Below the pieces are notes generated by a model, which ran no database searches, was not told the DNA's origin, and worked only from the letters and a program-made list of their open reading frames with translations. 64,000 nt of DNA. It comes from Bradyrhizobium guangzhouense. GTDB lineage: Bacteria; Pseudomonadota; Alphaproteobacteria; Rhizobiales; Xanthobacteraceae. The stretch lies in the NCBI RefSeq assembly GCF_004114955.1, contig NZ_CP030053.1:7046001-7110000 (forward strand), written 5' to 3'. The first letter of the stretch is position 1; each line of letters opens with the position of its first letter. Both the position numbers and the translations under genes were made by a program. This document shows positions 1-7,962 of the stretch, piece by piece.

Positions 1-1
1 G

Positions 2-439
2 GCGCAGAAGCTGCTGGCCGATCACCACGGCATGCAGGCCGACGACTTCGTCCTGCCGCCGTCGCTGCTGCAATGGCTGGAGCAGGCGAAAGCCAAGGGC
101 AGCGCGAAGTCGCAGGCCGCGTCCTTGCCCGGCAATCCGCAGCTCCGCTTCTACTACATGGGCGAAACCGCGCCGAACGAGTTTCTGCTGCGGCTGTCGA
201 AGGAAGCCGGCACCGCGCTGCCGCCGGAGTTTACGAGCGAGCTCGGCCTCACCACGCGCGAGGGCGAAGTGCTGGCCTGGCTCAGCAAGGGCAAGACCAA
301 CCGCGACATCGCACAGATTTTGGGGTTGAGCCCGCGCACGGTCGACAAGCATCTGGAGCAGATTTACGCCAAGCTCGGTGTGGAGAACCGAACGGCGGCC
401 GCAGCGATTGCAACGAATGCGACAAGGAGGAATTCGTAG
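2..439 (+). CDS. LuxR-type transcriptional regulator, C-terminal part (5' end outside window)
   Basis: The reading frame is open from the left edge of the window, so the true start lies upstream and only about 145 codons are visible. The last 65 residues form a LuxR/GerE-type helix-turn-helix: LTTREGEVLAWLSKGKTN is the scaffold helix, and GLSPRTVDKHLEQIYAKLGV is the recognition region with the usual T-V-x-K-H spacing. The preceding 80 residues show no sensor motif I recognise. It should bind DNA as a dimer. Whether it is a response regulator, a quorum-sensing regulator or a larger protein depends on the missing N-terminus. It ends with TAG and is followed by an intergenic repeat. Confidence 0.8.
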   Translation, partial: AQKLLADHHGMQADDFVLPPSLLQWLEQAKAKGSAKSQAASLPGNPQLRFYYMGETAPNEFLLRLSKEAGTALPPEFTSELGLTTREGEVLAWLSKGKTNRDIAQILGLSPRTVDKHLEQIYAKLGVENRTAAAAIATNATRRNS

Positions 440-483
440 CCGCGGTAAGGATGAGTTGAGGCGCCGCTGACCCAGCGAACAGT

Positions 484-624
484 GTCGTTCCGGACAAGCG
501 AAGCGCAGATCCGGAACCCATATCCACAAGCAGATGTTTGGCGAAGACTCGGAGTGACCCTCTCGACCCTACAACCACTTCTGTGGTTATGGATCCCGGG
601 TTCGCTTCGCGCCCCGGGATGACA
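484..624. repeat. dispersed palindromic intergenic repeat (GTCRTTCCGG ... CCCGGGATGACA type)
   Basis: The stretch opens with a gtcgttccgg-type end and closes with gccccgggatgaca, with inverted segments in between (a ccggaaccc arm and a ggatcccgggttcg arm). The same architecture and near-identical ends recur at 40700-40784 and 47784-47933. All copies are intergenic, so this is a dispersed non-coding repeat family rather than a gene. Confidence 0.6.
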
Positions 625-674
625 GAGGAGTTTATGGCGCCTTCTGGTGCTCAACTACACCGACGACGATCATC

Positions 675-2177
675 TCACCCATACACAAACGCCTTGTCAT
701 CCAGATCCGTTTTCGGGATCTCGTCCTTCTCGGTCCAGTAATCCTGGCTGTGCTGCCATTCCGGCTTGTCGCCGCGCTTGGGCAGCAGGTTCATGTTGCG
801 CATGATGTAGCCGGGATTGAAGTTTTCCGGATCGATCCAGGGCAGGATCGGCATGTTGTGGTCTTCGGGCCGCAAGCTCACCTCGACCTTCTTCGCCCCC
901 TTTGCCTTCATGTGACCGAGCAGGCGGCAAACAAAATCGGCAACGAGATCGACGCGCAAAGTCCAGCTCGCGCGGAAATAGCCGAACACCCAGACCATGT
1001 TCGGCACGCCCGTGAACATCATGCCGCGATAGGTGACGGTATCGCCGAAGGCGAGCGGCTTGCCGTCGATCTCGAAGGCGATGTCGCCGAGCGCGGAGAG
1101 ATTGAAGCCCGTCGCAGTGACGACGACGTCGGGCTCGAGCAATTTGCCCGACTTGAGCTGGATGCCGTTCTCGACAAAGCACTCGATCTCGTCGGTGACC
1201 ACAGAGGCCTTGCCGCTGGCGATGCCCTTGAACAGATCGGCATCGGGCACGAAGGCGATGCGCTGCCGCCAAGGGCGATAGCTCGGCGTGAAATGCGTCT
1301 CGACGTCGTAGTCCGGACCAAGCACCGCGCTGATCTGGCCGATCAGCTCCTTCTTCACCTGCTCGGGCTTGGCCAAGCAGAGCTTTGTGAACGCATCCTG
1401 CTCGAACAAAATCTTGCGGCGAACGATCTCGTGGATCCAGGCTTCGTCGACCTGGAGCCGGCGCAGCTCCTCGGCGATCTCGATCGCGTTGCGGCCCAGG
1501 CGGAAATAGGTCGGCGAGCGCTGCAGCATGGTGACGTGCGCGCAGTCGTCCGCGATGTTAGGCACCAACGTCGCGGCCGTCGCGCCGGAGCCGATCACGA
1601 CGACCTTCTTGCCCTTGAGATCGATGTCGTCGGGCCAGGTCTGCGGATGGACGATGCGCCCCTTAAAGCGGTCCATGCCCTTCCATTCCGGCGTGTAGCC
1701 TTCCGAATGGCGATAATAACCCTGGCACATCCAGAGGAAGTTGGCCGTGAAGATCTTCGTCTCGCCGGTGTCGGTCGTCACCGCATCGACGGTCCAGAGA
1801 TTCTGCTCGCTCGACCAGCTCGCCGAGAGGATCTTGTGCTTGTAGCGGATGTGGCGGGCGATATCGTTGTCGTCGATCACCTCGTTCATATAGGCGAGGA
1901 TTTCCTCGGCAGTCGCGATCGGCGGCCCGACCCAGGGCTTGAAGCTGTAGCCGAAGGTATGGAGATCGCTGTCCGAACGGATGCCGGGATAGCGATGCGT
2001 AGACCAGGTGCCGCCGAACGTCGCCTGCGTTTCCAGGATGACGTAGCTCGTGCCCGGCAGCTGCTTCTCGATGTGATAGGCACTGCCGATGCCGGAGATG
2101 CCGGCGCCGACGATCAGCACGTCGAAATGTTCCGAGGCCTGCTTGGCCGTGGCGTGACTGCGAACAGCGACATTCAT
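675..2177 (-). CDS. flavin-containing monooxygenase, Baeyer-Villiger type
   Basis: This 500-residue protein has an FAD-binding Rossmann motif GAGISG at residues 24-29. A GGTWSTHRYPGIRSDSD segment follows at about 55-71. The Baeyer-Villiger fingerprint F-x-G-x3-H-x3-W-P is at 171-182 (FKGRIVHPQTWP), and a second NADPH-binding glycine motif GSGATAATL starts at 197. Proteins of this type use NADPH and O2 to insert oxygen into ketones or to oxygenate soft heteroatoms. The substrate cannot be read from the sequence. Length is normal for the family. It is transcribed alone, with no neighbouring alcohol dehydrogenase or esterase to suggest a ketone pathway. The 123 bases upstream hold the likely promoter. 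Confidence 0.85.
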   Translation of the reverse strand: MNVAVRSHATAKQASEHFDVLIVGAGISGIGSAYHIEKQLPGTSYVILETQATFGGTWSTHRYPGIRSDSDLHTFGYSFKPWVGPPIATAEEILAYMNEVIDDNDIARHIRYKHKILSASWSSEQNLWTVDAVTTDTGETKIFTANFLWMCQGYYRHSEGYTPEWKGMDRFKGRIVHPQTWPDDIDLKGKKVVVIGSGATAATLVPNIADDCAHVTMLQRSPTYFRLGRNAIEIAEELRRLQVDEAWIHEIVRRKILFEQDAFTKLCLAKPEQVKKELIGQISAVLGPDYDVETHFTPSYRPWRQRIAFVPDADLFKGIASGKASVVTDEIECFVENGIQLKSGKLLEPDVVVTATGFNLSALGDIAFEIDGKPLAFGDTVTYRGMMFTGVPNMVWVFGYFRASWTLRVDLVADFVCRLLGHMKAKGAKKVEVSLRPEDHNMPILPWIDPENFNPGYIMRNMNLLPKRGDKPEWQHSQDYWTEKDEIPKTDLDDKAFVYG

Positions 2178-2300
2178 TGTTGCTTCTATGCCTTGTCTTT
2201 TTTAGGCCGCCCTTGATCGGCGGCGCGTTTCCTCCGCGAGGGGGCATGGTCGCCCATCGCGCTTCCCTTGCAAAATGACATAGATCAAGTCGCGATCAAA

Positions 2301-3059
2301 CTACAACGCTGCGCCCCAGCTCCGCGCCGTCTGCAGGATCCAGTCGCGATAGAGCGTGAGCGGCGTGACGCCGGTCAAGCCGCCGCAGCCCGCGGCATTA
2401 TTCGGGCCTGTCGACCAGCTGATGACGCCGACGAGCACGGCACCACCAGGCTTGTCCTCGAACACGGGACCACCGGAATCGCCGGTGCAGGCGCCGATTC
2501 CATCGCGAACACCGTTGGTTACCGGATCGACCAGACGGATCTGGAACGTACCGGGCTGACCGGTCACGACGAGGCCGGCAACGCGAATCGTGCCGCCACT
2601 CTTGCCATCGCCGCGCACGGTGACGCCGATACCGGCGATGGTGAAGCGGCTGCCGACCCGAATCGGAATATTCGGCGCGCCGACCGGCACCGTCGATTTT
2701 CCCTTGAGTGGAATTTCCAGTTGCAGCAATGCCACGTCAGCCGTGGCGCGATGCGCCAGCATTGCCTGCATGTTGAAGCTCGGATGGATCGCAACGGTGC
2801 GCACGTTTAGCAGTTGCGGCTGACCGTCTGCACCATGATCGACGATCTTGTAATCCGCGCCGGGCTGCACGCAGTGCGCGACTGTCAGCACAAGCTTCGG
2901 GGCGATCAATGTGCCCGTGCAGAAATTGCCGCGCGAGCCGACGATGGTGACGACTGCGCGCGCAACGCCTTCCGTCTGCGGCGTCCCACCACCGACGATG
3001 GCATGCGCCTGCGTGGCAAGCAGCAGCATAGATATGATGAGAGTTGCAAGAGTCTTCAT
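2301..3059 (-). CDS. secreted trypsin-like (S1 family) serine protease
   Basis: A 252-residue chymotrypsin-fold protease. Residues 1-20 are a signal peptide ending in A-H-A. The mature chain then starts directly with IVGGG, the N-terminus that in trypsins is exposed only after zymogen cleavage. The catalytic triad is visible: H62 in LTVAHC, D108 in TADVALLQL and S195 in GDSGGPV. Cysteines 47/63 and 191/about 224 are placed for two disulfides. It is presumably periplasmic or extracellular. It diverges from the HAD gene, with a shared 85-base promoter region. The apparent lack of a propeptide is noted under findings. Confidence 0.88.
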   Translation of the reverse strand: MKTLATLIISMLLLATQAHAIVGGGTPQTEGVARAVVTIVGSRGNFCTGTLIAPKLVLTVAHCVQPGADYKIVDHGADGQPQLLNVRTVAIHPSFNMQAMLAHRATADVALLQLEIPLKGKSTVPVGAPNIPIRVGSRFTIAGIGVTVRGDGKSGGTIRVAGLVVTGQPGTFQIRLVDPVTNGVRDGIGACTGDSGGPVFEDKPGGAVLVGVISWSTGPNNAAGCGGLTGVTPLTLYRDWILQTARSWGAAL

Positions 3060-3144
3060 GGAACACGCTCTGGCGTCGGCAGGACTGGCCCTTGCCGATA
3101 GCGCATGCTAGCCCTCTTGGAAAGCAAATGACGAGGACGGGACA

Positions 3145-3780
3145 GTGACGATTGAGGCGGTGATCTTTGATTTCGGCGGTGTGTTGACGAGCTCGCCGTT
3201 CGAGGCGTTCTCTCGGTTCGAGACGGAACGTGGCCTGCCCTCCGACATCATCAGGCGCACCAACGCCGCCAACCATCTGGAAAATGCCTGGGCCAAGTTC
3301 GAGCGCGCCGAGGTCGATGTCGAGACATTCGATCAATTATTTGCGGCAGAATCGCTCGCACTCGGCGCCGAAGTGCGCGGTCGCGACGTGCTGCCGCTGC
3401 TGCAGGGCGATCTCCGCCCCGAGATGGTCGCGGCGCTGAAGCGCATCAAGGCGCAGTTCAAGACCGGCTGCATCACCAACAACCTGCCGGCCAACGCGAT
3501 CGGCAGCATGACCGGACGCACGCTCTATGTCGCCGAAGTGATGGTGCTGTTCGACCACGTCATCGAATCCGCCAAGATCGGCCTGCGCAAGCCCGACCCG
3601 CGCATCTACCAACTGATGGTCGAAACGCTGAAGGTCGATCCGAAGAAGTGCGTCTATCTCGACGACCTCGGCGTCAATCTGAAACCCGCGCGCGAGATGG
3701 GCATGACCACCATCAAAGTCACGAGCAGCGCGCAAGCGCTCGCGGAGCTCGAGAAGGCGACGGGGATGAAGCTGGGGTAG
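3145..3780 (+). CDS. HAD-superfamily hydrolase-like protein (subclass IA)
   Basis: A 211-residue protein starting with GTG, preceded by a GGACGGG ribosome-binding stretch. HAD motif I is VIFDFGGVL, with nucleophile D9; the usual second aspartate (D-x-D) is glycine. Motif II is ITNN near residue 111. Motif III is the lysine of KIGLRKPDP near 152. Motif IV is YLDDLGVN near 172. The cap sequence resembles proteins annotated as epoxide hydrolase N-terminal or Acad10-like HAD domains. Loss of the second aspartate makes ordinary phosphatase activity uncertain. It is monocistronic, between the divergent protease and a repeat. Confidence 0.8.
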   Translation: MTIEAVIFDFGGVLTSSPFEAFSRFETERGLPSDIIRRTNAANHLENAWAKFERAEVDVETFDQLFAAESLALGAEVRGRDVLPLLQGDLRPEMVAALKRIKAQFKTGCITNNLPANAIGSMTGRTLYVAEVMVLFDHVIESAKIGLRKPDPRIYQLMVETLKVDPKKCVYLDDLGVNLKPAREMGMTTIKVTSSAQALAELEKATGMKLG

Positions 3781-3785
3781 GGAGC

Positions 3786-3874
3786 GTAGGGTGGGTTAGG
3801 CGTAGCGTAACCCACCATCGCGCAACAAGCGCCGAACGCAAGTGGTGGGTTACGGCTTCGCCTAACCCGCCCTA
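3786..3874. repeat. dispersed inverted repeat (GTAGGGTGGGTTAG ... CTAACCCGCCCTA family)
   Basis: The left arm gtagggtgggttag and the right arm ctaacccgccctaa are inverted, and each contains a smaller internal inverted pair (gtagcgtaaccca / gtgggttacggc). Related copies are at 12975-13061, 28584-28665, 44974-45032 and 58135-58172. The right arm reaches into mtnA: its stop codon is part of the repeat. Confidence 0.75.
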
Positions 3875-4984
3875 AGGCACGGACCTCGCCGCAACCCGCT
3901 CCGGGAACGCCTCAGCCAGCGAAGCACGATCCGGCTTCAGCACACCACGCTCGGTGATGAGACCGGTCACGAGCCGCGCCGGGGTCACGTCGAAGGCGTA
4001 GTTCGCGACGGGCGAGCCTTCCGGCACGATGCGCACGGTCTCCAGCCGGCCATCAGCGGTACGGCCGGTCATGTCGGTGACCTCCGTGCCACTGCGCTGC
4101 TCGATCGGGATGTCCCTGATGCCGTCGTCGACCGCGAAATCGATCGTGGGTGACGGCAGCGCGACATAGAACGGCACGCCGTTGTCGTGGGCGGCGAGCG
4201 CCTTCAAATAGGTGCCGATCTTGTTGCAGACGTCGCCATTGGCAGCGACCCGGTCGGTGCCGACGATGGCAAGGTCAACCATGCCGTGCTGCATCAGGTG
4301 CCCGCCGGTGTTGTCGGGGATCACGGTGTGCGGCACGCCGTGATGGCCGAGCTCCCACGCGGTGAGCGAGGCACCCTGGTTGCGCGGACGGGTCTCATCG
4401 ACCCAGACATGGATCTTGATGCCACGCTCATGCGCGAGATAGATCGGCGCCGTCGCGGTGCCCCAGTCGACGGTCGCGAGCCAGCCGGCGTTGCAATGGG
4501 TCAGCACGTTGACGGTCTCACCCGGCTTCTTCTTGGCCGCGATCGTCTCGATCAGCTTCAGGCCGTTGCCGGCGATGCCACGGTTGATCTCGACGTCCTG
4601 CTCGACGATCTCATCGGCGCGCGCATAGGCCGCTTCCGCCCGCTCGACCGGATCGATCGGCGCGAGTGCCGCGCGCATCTCGTCGAGCGCCCATTTCAGA
4701 TTGATCGCGGTCGGCCGGGCCACGACCAAGGTATCGTAGGCGCGCTTCAGTCCGGCATCGGAGGCATCCTCGCGCATCGCCAGCGCCATGCCGTAGGCGG
4801 CGGTGGCGCCGATCAGCGGCGCACCGCGCACCAACATGTCGCGGATCGCCACCACGGCATCCTCGCACGAAACCAAACGTGCGACGACGAACTCATGCGG
4901 CAGTTGGCGCTGATCGATTGCACCGACCGACCAGCCGTCGCGCTCGCGCCAGATGCTGCGGAAATGCTTGCCGTCGACCTTCAT
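3872..4984 (-). CDS. mtnA: S-methyl-5-thioribose-1-phosphate isomerase
   Basis: This enzyme interconverts methylthioribose 1-phosphate and methylthioribulose 1-phosphate in the methionine salvage pathway. The 370 residues carry the family signatures: RGAPLIG at 53-59, the catalytic cysteine C164 in [10 protein letters not shown], and the catalytic aspartate D244 in [19 protein letters not shown] chose the ATG at 4984 because the protein then begins [12 protein letters not shown], like relatives; the frame stays open further upstream, but that stretch overlaps mtnP. It lies 29 bases after mtnP in the same orientation, so the two are probably one operon. The stop codon falls inside a dispersed repeat. 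Confidence 0.93.
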   Translation of the reverse strand: MKVDGKHFRSIWRERDGWSVGAIDQRQLPHEFVVARLVSCEDAVVAIRDMLVRGAPLIGATAAYGMALAMREDASDAGLKRAYDTLVVARPTAINLKWALDEMRAALAPIDPVERAEAAYARADEIVEQDVEINRGIAGNGLKLIETIAAKKKPGETVNVLTHCNAGWLATVDWGTATAPIYLAHERGIKIHVWVDETRPRNQGASLTAWELGHHGVPHTVIPDNTGGHLMQHGMVDLAIVGTDRVAANGDVCNKIGTYLKALAAHDNGVPFYVALPSPTIDFAVDDGIRDIPIEQRSGTEVTDMTGRTADGRLETVRIVPEGSPVANYAFDVTPARLVTGLITERGVLKPDRASLAEAFPERVAARSVP

Positions 4985-5013
4985 GGCATCTGCCTTTTCG
5001 TTCGTCTTGCGCC

Positions 5014-5889
5014 TTAGCCGCGCAGGATGCGCCCGGCCACCGCGTCGAGCTTCTTCAACAGTTCGGGATCGCGCGCCTCGGGCGCGGTGATCAGCGCGGT
5101 GTCGAGCGCACGGTCCGAGCCGATCGGACACGCCTCATGCTCGCGCGGGAAATCCCTGGCCAGCCGCGCCACCAGCGCCTTGGCCTTGTCGGCGTTGGAG
5201 GTCAGCACGCGGATGATGTCCTGCACCGTGACCGCGTCGTGATCGGGGTGCCAGCAGTCGAAATCCGTCACCATTGCCACGGTCGCGTAGCAGATCTCGG
5301 CCTCGCGCGCGAGCTTTGCCTCGGGCATGTTGGTCATACCGATCACGGAATAGCCCAGCGTCTTGTAAGTCATGCTCTCCGCATAGGTGGAGAATTGCGG
5401 CCCTTCCATGCAGACATAGGTGCCGCCACGCGCGATCGCGATGCCCTCGGCCTCGGCCGCCGCGGTAAGATGAATGCGCAGCCGCGGCGACACCGGGTGC
5501 GCCATCGAGACATGCGCAACGCACCCCTTGCCGAAGAACGAACTCTCGCGCTTGTGGGTACGATCGACGAACTGATCGACCAGAACAAAGGTGCCGGGCG
5601 GCATCTCGTCCTTGAAGGAACCGCAGGCCGAGAGCGAAATCAGATCGGTGACGCCGGCGCGCTTCAACACGTCGATATTGGCGCGGTAGTTGATGTCCGA
5701 GGGCGAGAGCCGGTGCCCCTTGTCATGGCGCGGCAGGAACACGATCGGCAGGCCTGCGATGGTACCACGCCGCACCGGCGCCGACGGCTCGCCCCAGGGG
5801 CTCCTGATCACCTCTTCGTGCGCGCCCTCCAGACCCGGCAAATCGTAGATGCCGGAGCCGCCGATGATGCCCAATATCGCCTGTGCCAT
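5014..5889 (-). CDS. mtnP: S-methyl-5'-thioadenosine phosphorylase
   Basis: This protein cleaves methylthioadenosine with phosphate to adenine and methylthioribose 1-phosphate, the substrate of the MtnA encoded just downstream. The 291 residues show the purine nucleoside phosphorylase fold signatures: GGSGIYD near 10 (phosphate loop), [18 protein letters not shown] near 54, [11 protein letters not shown] (ribose and base contacts), and [18 protein letters not shown] followed by D-F-D-C-W (purine-binding aspartates). Length is typical of the bacterial and eukaryotic MTAP type. It is the first gene of the mtnP-mtnA pair. Methylthioadenosine arises from polyamine and acyl-homoserine-lactone synthesis. 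Confidence 0.93.
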   Translation of the reverse strand: MAQAILGIIGGSGIYDLPGLEGAHEEVIRSPWGEPSAPVRRGTIAGLPIVFLPRHDKGHRLSPSDINYRANIDVLKRAGVTDLISLSACGSFKDEMPPGTFVLVDQFVDRTHKRESSFFGKGCVAHVSMAHPVSPRLRIHLTAAAEAEGIAIARGGTYVCMEGPQFSTYAESMTYKTLGYSVIGMTNMPEAKLAREAEICYATVAMVTDFDCWHPDHDAVTVQDIIRVLTSNADKAKALVARLARDFPREHEACPIGSDRALDTALITAPEARDPELLKKLDAVAGRILRG

Positions 5890-5970
5890 TCCGCTCCACC
5901 CTGTCCGCCACGTGCGACATGGTTAAAGCAGTTTTGGGAAAGATTTGGAACGGGGGATAGCGCCAATTGA

Positions 5971-6056
5971 CGTCATTGCGAGGAGCGCAGCGACGAAGCA
6001 ATCCAGACTACCGCCGCGGAGGTCGTCTGGATTGCTTCGCTGCGCTCGCAATGACG
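5971..6056. repeat. dispersed inverted repeat (CGTCATTGCGAG / CTCGCAATGACG family)
   Basis: The outer arms cgtcattgcgag and ctcgcaatgacg are perfectly inverted, and inside them gaagcaatccaga and tctggattgcttc are inverted again, around a short centre. Related copies are at 24110-24189 and 26768-26827. Here it sits between the convergent-facing end of the carrier-protein gene and the promoter side of mtnP. Confidence 0.8.
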
Positions 6057-6074
6057 AAGGTTAAAGAGCCCGTG

Positions 6075-6347
6075 CTAAGCCGCTTTCGCCAGCTTCAGCT
6101 GGGTCGCGATCATCCGTTCCAGCGTCTCGACGGACTGGAAATTCTCCGGCGTGATCTCGGTTTGCGGAATCGTGAAGTCGAACTCGGCTTCGACGCCCAG
6201 CATCAGATTGACCATGTCCATCGAGGTCATGCCGGCATCGACGAGCTTTGTCGACGGCGTGACGTCAGCGCTGAGCGCGTTCTGCTCGAGGATGCCCTCC
6301 ACCAGCTTGATGATGCGGTTACGCACGTCGGTGTCGAAGGCCTGCAT
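6075..6347 (-). CDS. acyl/aminoacyl carrier protein
   Basis: A 90-residue, acidic, helical carrier protein. The sequence DAGMTSMDMV around S42 matches the phosphopantetheine attachment site (D-S-[LM] motif), and FDFTIP and ETLERMIATQL match helices II-IV of carrier proteins. The ATG at 6347 is the start that gives normal carrier-protein length. It diverges from an acyl-CoA dehydrogenase and the amino acid:[carrier protein] ligase. In Bradyrhizobium a carrier protein beside such a ligase is the known acceptor of the activated amino acid, so this one is inferred to carry glycine or alanine as a thioester rather than fatty acids. It needs a 4'-phosphopantetheinyl transferase encoded elsewhere. 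Confidence 0.88.
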   Translation of the reverse strand: MQAFDTDVRNRIIKLVEGILEQNALSADVTPSTKLVDAGMTSMDMVNLMLGVEAEFDFTIPQTEITPENFQSVETLERMIATQLKLAKAA

Positions 6348-6705
6348 GGTTAAAATTCCCGTATGTCTAAAGGGTCGGACCCATTGCCCGGTACGATGGG
6401 CGTGGCGGGCCGATCCCACAATGGGCGTCACCATTACTTCGCGTTTCTTAGTAAACGATGACTCAGATTGTCCGGAATTCGTCCCTCTTCCAGAACCCTA
6501 ACGCGATCATCGAAATCAGGACAATGCAAACAACCGGACCTTAACTGTTCGTCGGGAATTGCGGTTCGTTTACCCTCTATTTCATCGACGAATTTGAATT
6601 AAATCCGTAGCCTCATCTCACAAGCAAAGATGGTCGGAGGATCTCTTTCAGCGGCATCGCGAATGGTGCCGACGATCCTGAACGACGAAGCGGAGGCGGA
6701 CGAGT
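6348..6705. promoter_or_regulatory. divergent promoter region of the aminoacyl-carrier-protein locus
   Basis: These 358 bases separate two divergent transcription units and hold no convincing ORF. The region is more AT-rich than its surroundings. An inverted 8-mer pair, gtaaacga at 6451-6458 and tcgtttac at 6566-6573, flanks the middle part. A GGAGG sequence at about 6690 serves the rightward gene. The two promoters and any operator for joint control should be here, but I cannot name a regulator. Confidence 0.5.
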
Positions 6706-7923
6706 ATGAACGTACGTGAAGCTGTCCAGACTTTCGACGAAGCGCAGCCGAGCCTTCTCGAGCACGGCCCGTCGTTGATCGAGCGCGCGGCGCGCACCGC
6801 CAGCGTGGCTGCGGCCGAGGCCGACGGCGTCGATCGCGACGCCCGCTTCCCGCACAAGGCATTTGATACCGCGCGTGAGCAAAAACTGCTCGGCGTCATG
6901 ATCCCGGTCGAGTTCGGCGGGTTCGGTGCCTCGATCCACGACGTCACCGACATCTGCTACACGCTCGGGCGCGCCTGCGCCTCGACCGCGATGATCTATG
7001 CGATGCACACGACCAAGGTCGCCTGCATCATCAGGCACGGTCACGGTATCCCCTGGATGGAAACCATGATGCGCCGGGTCGCCCGCGACCAGTGGCTGCT
7101 CGCCTCTTCCACGACCGAAGGCCAGAACGGCGGCAACATCCGCGCCAGCGCGGCCGCTGTCGATCACGCCGGCGACACTGTCTCGCTGATGCGCGACGCC
7201 ACCGTGATCTCCTACGGCGCTCAGGCCGACGGCCTCGTCACCATCGCCCGGCGTGCCACCGAGGCGGCGGCCTCCGACCAGGTACTGCTGGCGCTCGCCA
7301 AGGACGATTATTCGCTGAAACAGACGCAAGGCTGGGAAACGCTGGGCATGCGCGGCACCTGCTCGACCGGCTTCGAGCTGAAGGTCGACTGCCCTGCCGA
7401 CCGCGTCTTCCCGGAGGCCTATGACAAGATTCACGCACAGACCATGACGCCGTTTGCACATCTGTGCTGGTCGTCAACCTGGGCCGGCATTGCCGCTGCC
7501 TCGGTCACACGTGCGCAGGCCTTCGTCCGCAAGGCCGCCCGCTCCTCCGGTGGCCAGATGCCGCCGGCCGCCGCGCACTTCACCGCCGCGAAAATGTCGC
7601 TGGCAAAGCTGCGCGCGCTGATATCGGCCAATCTCGACGCCTTTGCCCGCGCCGAGCACGACGAGCGCGCTCTCGGCTCGCTCGATTTCCAGTCCTCGAT
7701 CACGCTGTTGAAGGTGCAGGCCTCCGAGCTCGCGGTCGAGACCGTGATGCATGCCATGCGTACCGCGGGCCTCGCCGGCTACCGCAACGACGGCGAGTTC
7801 ACCATGGGCCGCCACCTGCGCGACGTGCTGTCGTCACCCATCATGATCAATAACGATCGCATCCTGGCCAATGCCGCCACCTCCACCCTGATGAGCGGCA
7901 TCCCGACGAGCCTTCGTGACTAA
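6706..7923 (+). CDS. acyl-CoA dehydrogenase family flavoprotein
   Basis: A 405-residue protein with the acyl-CoA dehydrogenase fold. The N-terminal helical domain includes HKAFDTAREQKLLGVMIPVEFGGFG. The middle beta domain includes ASSTTEGQNGGNIRASAA and WETLGMRGTCSTGFELK. The C-terminal helical bundle follows. The motif near the C-terminus that normally supplies the catalytic base (Q-x-Y-E-G-T type) is not present; the equivalent stretch reads SSPIMINNDRILANA, so the reaction may differ from ordinary fatty acyl-CoA oxidation. It is followed after 39 bases by the amino acid:[carrier protein] ligase in the same orientation. It may therefore act on a carrier-bound aminoacyl or acyl group; this is inference. 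Confidence 0.82.
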   Translation: MNVREAVQTFDEAQPSLLEHGPSLIERAARTASVAAAEADGVDRDARFPHKAFDTAREQKLLGVMIPVEFGGFGASIHDVTDICYTLGRACASTAMIYAMHTTKVACIIRHGHGIPWMETMMRRVARDQWLLASSTTEGQNGGNIRASAAAVDHAGDTVSLMRDATVISYGAQADGLVTIARRATEAAASDQVLLALAKDDYSLKQTQGWETLGMRGTCSTGFELKVDCPADRVFPEAYDKIHAQTMTPFAHLCWSSTWAGIAAASVTRAQAFVRKAARSSGGQMPPAAAHFTAAKMSLAKLRALISANLDAFARAEHDERALGSLDFQSSITLLKVQASELAVETVMHAMRTAGLAGYRNDGEFTMGRHLRDVLSSPIMINNDRILANAATSTLMSGIPTSLRD

Positions 7924-7962
7924 ACCAACAAGAACAATTTGCAGATAGCAGGACATCGAACG

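Noticed and set aside
750..2216. Long plus-strand ORF opposite the monooxygenase gene
   Set aside because: It is a mirror of the highly GC-rich monooxygenase gene; its composition is arginine/aspartate/histidine-rich without a recognisable fold, while the opposite frame has clear motifs.
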